A stretch of DNA of 64,000 bases from contig NZ_BOOC01000006.1 in NCBI RefSeq assembly GCF_016863035.1, positions 1-64,000 of the forward strand. Direction: 5' to 3'. A model generated the notes under the pieces. The model saw nothing but the letters and a program-made list of their open reading frames with translations, did not search any database and was not told the DNA's origin. The DNA is from Microbispora corallina. GTDB lineage: Bacteria; Actinomycetota; Actinomycetes; Streptosporangiales; Streptosporangiaceae. The translations under genes and the position numbers were made by a program. Of the stretch, positions 59,519 through 64,000 are shown piece by piece. Numbering within the stretch: position 1 is the first letter of the stretch; every line of letters begins with the position of its first letter.

Positions 59519-60357
59519 CCGAACAGGTCCGGAGGGGGGACCGGGGTGAGCACGGCGTCGCCGTCCCGGATCGGCCGCGCGCCCGCCACCAGCTTCGTGA
59601 GGTCGTCGCCGGCGACGCAGCGGGCCTGGGTGAGGCCGCCCGCCGCCCGGCGGGTGAGCGGGCCCACGGGCAGCTCGGCCGGCGACGCGGTGAGGACGAC
59701 GTTGCCGAACCGGCGGCCCCGCAGGATCCCGGGCTCGGCCAGCAGCGCCGCGTGCGCGAACGTCTCCTCGACCGTCGCGGCCACCCGCTTGGCGAACGGC
59801 AGGCCCTTGCCGTCGGCCACGTTGATCAGCAGGGTGCCACCGGGCCGCAGGACCCGGGAGATCTCCGCCATGTACTGGGCGGTGGCGAGCTCCACCGGCA
59901 TCGTGGCGCCCGAGAACGCGTCCAGCACGAACAGGTCGGCCGACGCGTCCGCGAGCGCGGCGGCGCCGGCCCGCCCGTCGGTCACCCGCACCTTGAGCCG
60001 GGGCACCGACTTCAGGTCGAGCTGGTCGCGGACGAGCTGCACGAGGCCCGCGTCCGGCTCGATCACGATGTGCCGGGAGCCGGGCCGGGTGGCGGAGACG
60101 TACCTGGGGATGGTGCAGGCGCCCCCGCCCACGTGCACCGCGTCCAGCGGGCCCTCCGGCAGGCAGTCGATCACCTCCGCCATCAGCCGCACGTACGAGA
60201 AGTCGAGGTACGTGGGATCGTCCAGGTCGACGTACGACTGGGGGACGCCGCCCATGCTCAGCATCCACCCGTCCGCCCGGTCGAGGTCGTGCAGAAGCTC
60301 CACCTCACCGAAGGTCACGGGATATCGGCCTGGAAGCGGTTCCTTCTTCCTTGCCAC
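59515..60357 (-). CDS. Spermidine synthase-like methyltransferase-fold protein
   Basis: 280 residues from a GTG after GAAGGGAG. Spermidine-synthase-like fold: MLSMGGVPQSYVDLDDPTYLDFSYVR (split at SMGGVPQSYVD), VHVGGGACTIPRYV (cofactor loop near 75), IEPDAGLV and FVLDAFSG (motif with active-site Asp). Lacks a strongly conserved polyamine pocket by eye, so a methyltransferase or other SAM-binding role is also possible; such proteins are usually called fused or spermidine synthase-like in actinobacteria. Divergent from the PBP gene with 32 bp between starts. Confidence 0.85.
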   Translation of the reverse strand: MARKKEPLPGRYPVTFGEVELLHDLDRADGWMLSMGGVPQSYVDLDDPTYLDFSYVRLMAEVIDCLPEGPLDAVHVGGGACTIPRYVSATRPGSRHIVIEPDAGLVQLVRDQLDLKSVPRLKVRVTDGRAGAAALADASADLFVLDAFSGATMPVELATAQYMAEISRVLRPGGTLLINVADGKGLPFAKRVAATVEETFAHAALLAEPGILRGRRFGNVVLTASPAELPVGPLTRRAAGGLTQARCVAGDDLTKLVAGARPIRDGDAVLTPVPPPDLFG

Positions 60358-60389
60358 CCTTGTCTCCCTTCGCGTGATATGAGAACCGT

Positions 60390-62006
60390 ATGCGGAACAG
60401 GGCCCTGCTCGCCCTCTTCACGGTCGCCGCGACCATCTTCGTCTCCGGCGTGGTCGGCCTCATCGTGTCGGGCAGACAGGAGCCGGTGGTCTTCGCGTCC
60501 CCGGAGCCGTCCGTTACCCCCTCCCCGGCGCGCACCCTGCAGCTCGGCGCCGAGGGGTCGCCCGAGCAGACGGCCGCCGACTATCTCAAGGCGTGGTCGT
60601 CGGGCGACTTCGAGGCGATGCGCGAGATGGTGGACGAGCCGCCCTCCGACTTCGTCGACCGGCACCGCGACTTCGAGGACGTGGCGCTGTCCCACTCGGT
60701 GACGTTCACCCCCGGCGAGGTCGCCAGGACCGGGGACGAAACGGCCGACGTGCCGTTCACGGAGTCGCGGGACGAACCGGGCGCCGGCGCCTGGTCGTTC
60801 GACTCGGTGCTCCACCTGGCCGTGCGGGACCTCACGTGGAAGGTCCTGTGGACGCCGGACGTCCTGTACCCCGGCCTCGCCGAGGACGGCGACATCGTCC
60901 GGACGACCGAGGCGCCCGGTTCGGCCTCCGCGCTCCTCACGAAGGAGGGGCGGGACTTCCCCCAGGACAGCGACGCCGGGCCGTACCTGTCGGCCCTGGC
61001 GCCGAAGGTCCCTGCGCCGACCGGGGGCGTGGCGGCCGGGTGGACGATCGAGCTCAGGAACCCCGGCCGGCCGGCCGTGCGGCTCATCGGCTTCCACCCG
61101 GAGCAGACCCCGCAGGGGACCAGAACCACGATCGAGTGGTCGGTGCAGGCGGCGGCCGCCCGCGCGCTGGACGGCCTCGGCCATCCCGCCGCTCTGGTCG
61201 CGGTGCGGCCGTCCACGGGCGAGGTCCTCGCGATCGCCGACCGGCTCGGCGGGATGGGGGCGTTCACCCAGAAGTTCGCCCCGGGCTCGACGTTCAAGAC
61301 GATCACGGCCGCGGCGCTGCTGGGCGGCGGGGTCACGCCCGACACGCAGGTGGAGTGCCCGGCCGGGTACCAGATCCCGAACGGCCGGTCGATCCCCAAC
61401 TACCAGAACGAGGACCACGGCACGGTGTCCTTCCGGCAGGCGTTCGCGCTGTCGTGCAACACCACCTTCGCGCGGCTCGCGGTGGAGCGGCTCAGCCCGG
61501 ACGCGCTGGGCGCCCAGGCGCGCGCCTTCGGGTTCGGCGTGCAGATCGACCCGGGGGTGCCGGCCACGTGCGGCAGCATGAACACCCCCGAGAACCACGA
61601 CGCGCTCGCGGAGGACTCCTTCGGCCAGGGAACGGTGGAGGCGACCCCGCTGTGCATGGCCCTCGTGGCCGCCGCCGTGGAGAGCGGCGAGTGGCGGCCG
61701 CCCACACTGCTGGACGACGCCGGCGAGGGCAGCCTGCCGCAGACCGCCACGCTCCCCTCGGGCGTGGCCGACGGTCTGCGCGCGCTGATGCGCGCGGTCA
61801 CGAGCGAGGGGACGGCGGCCGGCGCCGGGCTCCCCGACGACGCGGCCGGCAAGACGGGAACCGCCGAGGACTGGCAGGGCGGCGAGGACCACGCCTGGTT
61901 CATCGGCTACCGCGGCGACCTGGCCTTCTCCGTCTTCGTCCAGCACGGGGGGACCGGGCGCAACGCCGCCGTCCCGGTCGCCGCCCGCTTCCTGCGCGCC
62001 CTGTAG
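60390..62006 (+). CDS. Class B penicillin-binding protein with MecA_N-type N-terminal domain
   Basis: 538 residues. One N-terminal membrane anchor (about 5-27), then a secreted part: an NTF2-like MecA_N-type domain (about 50-165), a short middle part, and a transpeptidase domain (about 230-538). Active-site motifs are complete: SxxK as STFK with Ser300, SxN as SCN at 355-357, KTG at 488-490 followed by TAED. The peptidoglycan transpeptidase role is the family's. The pedestal/dimerisation region seems shorter than in most class B PBPs, as in MecA_N-bearing actinobacterial enzymes. Such low-affinity types can contribute to beta-lactam tolerance. Confidence 0.9.
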   Translation: MRNRALLALFTVAATIFVSGVVGLIVSGRQEPVVFASPEPSVTPSPARTLQLGAEGSPEQTAADYLKAWSSGDFEAMREMVDEPPSDFVDRHRDFEDVALSHSVTFTPGEVARTGDETADVPFTESRDEPGAGAWSFDSVLHLAVRDLTWKVLWTPDVLYPGLAEDGDIVRTTEAPGSASALLTKEGRDFPQDSDAGPYLSALAPKVPAPTGGVAAGWTIELRNPGRPAVRLIGFHPEQTPQGTRTTIEWSVQAAAARALDGLGHPAALVAVRPSTGEVLAIADRLGGMGAFTQKFAPGSTFKTITAAALLGGGVTPDTQVECPAGYQIPNGRSIPNYQNEDHGTVSFRQAFALSCNTTFARLAVERLSPDALGAQARAFGFGVQIDPGVPATCGSMNTPENHDALAEDSFGQGTVEATPLCMALVAAAVESGEWRPPTLLDDAGEGSLPQTATLPSGVADGLRALMRAVTSEGTAAGAGLPDDAAGKTGTAEDWQGGEDHAWFIGYRGDLAFSVFVQHGGTGRNAAVPVAARFLRAL

Positions 62007-62010
62007 GGAC

Positions 62011-62511
62011 TCAGGTGCCGGGCCAGGCGAAGCGGTGGGTGTGGATGCCGAAGTAGGTGAACGCCTCGGCCCTCGTCACTCCGGGGACCCGCCGGATGTG
62101 GTCGTTGATCACGGCGAGCAGCTCGGCCGGCTCGCGGCACACCACCTCGGCGAACAGGTCGAACGACCCCGAGGTGAGCACCACGTAGATCACCCCCGCC
62201 AGCTCGCTGATCGCGTCGGCCACCGCGTGGACGTCGCCGTCGACCCGCACGCCGATCAGCGCCATGACCGGCAGCCCCAGCGCCATCGGGTCGGTGACGC
62301 CGACGATCTGCACGACGCCCTCGTCGCGCAGCCGCTGCACCCGCTGCCGAACGGCGGGAGCGGACAGGCCGGTCCGCTCCGCGAGCGCCGCGTAGGAGAT
62401 CCGGCCGTCCCGCTGCAGCTCCCGCAGCAGGACGCGGTCGATCTCGTCGAGGGCGGCGGGCGCCGCCGCGGACGCCGCGCGCTCCCCGGCCCGCTCGCCG
62501 CGCTCCCTCAC
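62011..62511 (-). CDS. Lrp/AsnC family regulator
   Basis: 166 residues from a GTG that overlaps the aminotransferase stop in GTGA (4-bp overlap), so it is translated from the same mRNA. Helix-turn-helix at about 28-75 (LRELQRDGRISYAALAERTGLSAPAVRQRVQRL, read here as residues 32-64), followed by the RAM effector domain (about 85-160) with the VDGDVHAVADAISEL region. An N-terminal Arg/Ala/Glu-rich stretch of about 20 residues is unusual. Known: Lrp-type proteins respond to amino acids; here it probably senses a substrate or product of the co-transcribed aminotransferase. Confidence 0.9.
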   Translation of the reverse strand: MRERGERAGERAASAAAPAALDEIDRVLLRELQRDGRISYAALAERTGLSAPAVRQRVQRLRDEGVVQIVGVTDPMALGLPVMALIGVRVDGDVHAVADAISELAGVIYVVLTSGSFDLFAEVVCREPAELLAVINDHIRRVPGVTRAEAFTYFGIHTHRFAWPGT

Positions 62512-63866
62512 GCGACCAGCTCCGCCACGGCGGCGGCGAACACCTCGTGGTGCCGGTCGACGTCGGCCTCGGTGGTCGCCGGGCACATCAGCGCCATGTT
62601 GTGGAACGGCGTGAGCAGCAGCCCCCGATTGGCCAGGTAGACGTGCAGGTAGTCGTCGAGGTCGGGGTCGGCGGCGGTGTTCGACTCCCCGCCGTTCCTG
62701 GGGGCCGGGGCGGCGAAGCGGTACTCGGCCCGGGCGCCGAGCTGCACGACGGACCACGGCAGCCGGTGGGCGTCGATCACCTCCTGGACGCCCTTGGCGA
62801 ACCGGGTCGCCAGCTCGGTCATGGCGGCGAACGCGTCGTCGGTCAGCACGTGCTCCAGGGTCGCCCGCATGGCCGCCACGGACAGGGCGTTGCCGGCCAG
62901 CGTGCCGCCGACCCCGCCCATGTCGATCAGGTCGAGCCCCTCCATGGCCTCGATCCTCGCCGTGACCTCGGCCGACAGGCCGTATCCGCCGCTGGGGATG
63001 CCGCCGCCGATCGCCTTGCCGATGGTGACGACGTCCGGGTCGAGGCCCCAGGCCCGCGTGCAGCCGCCCGGGCCGGCCGAGAACGTGTGGGTCTCGTCGT
63101 TGATCAGCAGGCTGCCGTACCGGCGGGTCAGCTCCCGCACGCCCTCCAGGTAGCCGGGCTCGGGCAGCACGATCCCGATGTTGGTGAGCGCGGGCTCCAT
63201 GAGGACGGCCGCCACGTCGCCGTACGCCAGCTCGCGCTCCAGCGAGGGCAGGTCGTTGAACTCGACGACCCGCGAGGTGACGGTGGGGTCCACGGGGGCG
63301 CCCACGTTGCCCTCGCGGGAGACCTGCCGGCCGTCGGGGCCGACGACGATCAGCACCTCGTCGACGCTGCCGTGGTAGCAGTAGCTGTTCACGAGGATCT
63401 TCTGGTGGCCGGTGACGGCCCTCGCCAGCCGGATCGCCCAGCGGTTCGCGTCGGTCGCCGTCAGGGAGAAGCTCCAGTACGGCACGCCGAACCGCCGGGC
63501 CAGCTCGGCGCCCACCCAGGCGGCGTCCTCCGTCGGCATCATCACGGTCGCGCCGCCCGCGCGTCCGAAACGCTCCTCGACCGCCGCCACCGTCGGCGCG
63601 GGGGAGTGCCCGGCCATGGCGCCGGTGTCGCCGAGGCACAGGTCGACGTACTCGTGGCCGTCGACGTCGGTGACGCGGGCGCCGCGGGCCCCGGCCAGGT
63701 AGAGCGGGAAGCCCGCGGCCGTCTTGTTCATCCACGTCATCGGCACGCCGCCGAACAGGTGTCCCCTCGCCTCCTCGTACGCGGCGGCGGAGCGGGGGTT
63801 GCGCTCGCGGAACGCGCGGCGCTCGCGGTCGAGGAGACGGGCCAGACGGGTACGGTCGATCATCAT
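62508..63866 (-). CDS. Class III PLP-dependent aminotransferase (GSA aminomutase-like)
   Basis: 452 residues; ATGs at 63884, 63866 and 63863 are candidate starts, and the GAGGCAGGA site best fits the last two. Class III (subgroup II) aminotransferase: HLFGGVPMTWM near 47, ATDANRWAIRLARAVTGH, YCYHGS, INDETHTFSAGP near 240, and the PLP Lys in TIGKAIGGGIPSGGYG near 268. Similar to glutamate-1-semialdehyde 2,1-aminomutase but with a variable active-site loop, so an omega-transaminase or amino-acid racemase/aminomutase is equally possible. Co-transcribed with the overlapping Lrp gene. Confidence 0.9.
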   Translation of the reverse strand: MMIDRTRLARLLDRERRAFRERNPRSAAAYEEARGHLFGGVPMTWMNKTAAGFPLYLAGARGARVTDVDGHEYVDLCLGDTGAMAGHSPAPTVAAVEERFGRAGGATVMMPTEDAAWVGAELARRFGVPYWSFSLTATDANRWAIRLARAVTGHQKILVNSYCYHGSVDEVLIVVGPDGRQVSREGNVGAPVDPTVTSRVVEFNDLPSLERELAYGDVAAVLMEPALTNIGIVLPEPGYLEGVRELTRRYGSLLINDETHTFSAGPGGCTRAWGLDPDVVTIGKAIGGGIPSGGYGLSAEVTARIEAMEGLDLIDMGGVGGTLAGNALSVAAMRATLEHVLTDDAFAAMTELATRFAKGVQEVIDAHRLPWSVVQLGARAEYRFAAPAPRNGGESNTAADPDLDDYLHVYLANRGLLLTPFHNMALMCPATTEADVDRHHEVFAAAVAELVA

Positions 63867-64000
63867 TCCTGCCTCAGAAAGCATCGCGTGATCTCACAAG
63901 GTGCGTGAAATCTGAAGCCAACGTACACGTCGGCATTCGATTCGTCATCCAGGCCGAGTGATCGCGCGCGAAGGGCCGGCGGCTTCCCTTTCTTGACCGA

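Noticed and set aside
1..64000. tRNA, rRNA, CRISPR, transposon and prophage elements
   Set aside because: I looked in the intergenic gaps and found no cloverleaf-like sequence, regularly spaced CRISPR repeats, transposase or integrase frames, or phage structural genes.

Overview
The window is very GC-rich throughout, with strong third-codon GC bias, frequent GTG/TTG starts and AGGAGG-type ribosome binding sites. Gene content is actinobacterial: an FxSxx-COOH RiPP locus, Tat- and lipoprotein-exported proteins, many TetR/MarR/HxlR/LysR regulators, an Rv1733c-like membrane protein, an 11-bp direct-repeat PHO box and a CebR/CelR-type operator. A filamentous actinomycete, perhaps of the Streptosporangiales, is the most likely host; this is inference, since no rRNA or other taxonomic marker is present. 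I found no tRNA, rRNA, CRISPR array, transposase or prophage gene. About 55 protein genes fill nearly the whole window.

Layout. (1) 1-6443: the 3' part of an FxSxx-COOH RiPP locus: the end of fxsB (radical SAM maturase with a C-terminal HEXXH domain), fxsC (TIR-like) and fxsT (MinD-like ATPase, TIR, NB-ARC, TPR). The precursor fxsA and the radical SAM part of fxsB lie to the left. (2) 6412-19874: accessory metabolism in regulator/enzyme pairs: alpha/beta hydrolase, ABC-F ATPase, TetR/aldo-keto reductase, HxlR/acyl-CoA dehydrogenase-like flavoprotein, P450/DUF2332, DUF1697, an SDR lacking its catalytic Tyr and Lys with a divergent LysR, small conserved proteins and RNA 2'-phosphotransferase. 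(3) 19943-30254: a compact biosynthetic cluster, the most interesting part. One strand carries a single-module NRPS fused to an exporter (C-A-T-TE-MFS). The other carries a SyrP-like Fe(II)/2-oxoglutarate hydroxylase, an FkbH-type glyceryltransferase fused to a carrier domain, and a glycosyltransferase. The 490-bp divergent control region holds a perfect CebR/CelR box (TGGGAGCGCTCCCA) and two further palindromes. (4) 30264-42089: TetR-controlled genes, an FAD monooxygenase, a GAF regulator, a geranylgeranyl-reductase-like protein, a Tat-exported serine hydrolase, an aldehyde dehydrogenase/DUF779 operon, TenA and an AlkZ-like protein. (5) 42187-52624: XRE regulator, PHO-box-preceded phospholipase C, CapA-like protein, Dps, two lipoproteins, two DHA2 efflux pumps and a MarR regulator. 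(6) 52715-63866: hydrolase, DUF523, DUF4032, DUF885, class II aldolase, pterin dehydratase, methyltransferase/TetR around a 19-bp perfect inverted repeat, spermidine-synthase-like protein, a class B penicillin-binding protein, and an Lrp regulator overlapping a class III aminotransferase.

How region 3 may work (inference). The A-domain pocket read by eye (D-L-P-K-V-A-E-V-G-K) resembles Asn/Asp codes. The SyrP-like enzyme would then beta-hydroxylate the carrier-bound residue. The FkbH-ACP protein would supply a glyceryl donor to the condensation domain, and the thioesterase, with Cys in the nucleophile position (GHCVG), would release the product by hydrolysis, macrolactonisation or beta-lactone formation. 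The glycosyltransferase would decorate it and the fused MFS domain would export it. The CebR/CelR-type box suggests control by cello-oligosaccharides. I know of no described pathway with this exact gene set.
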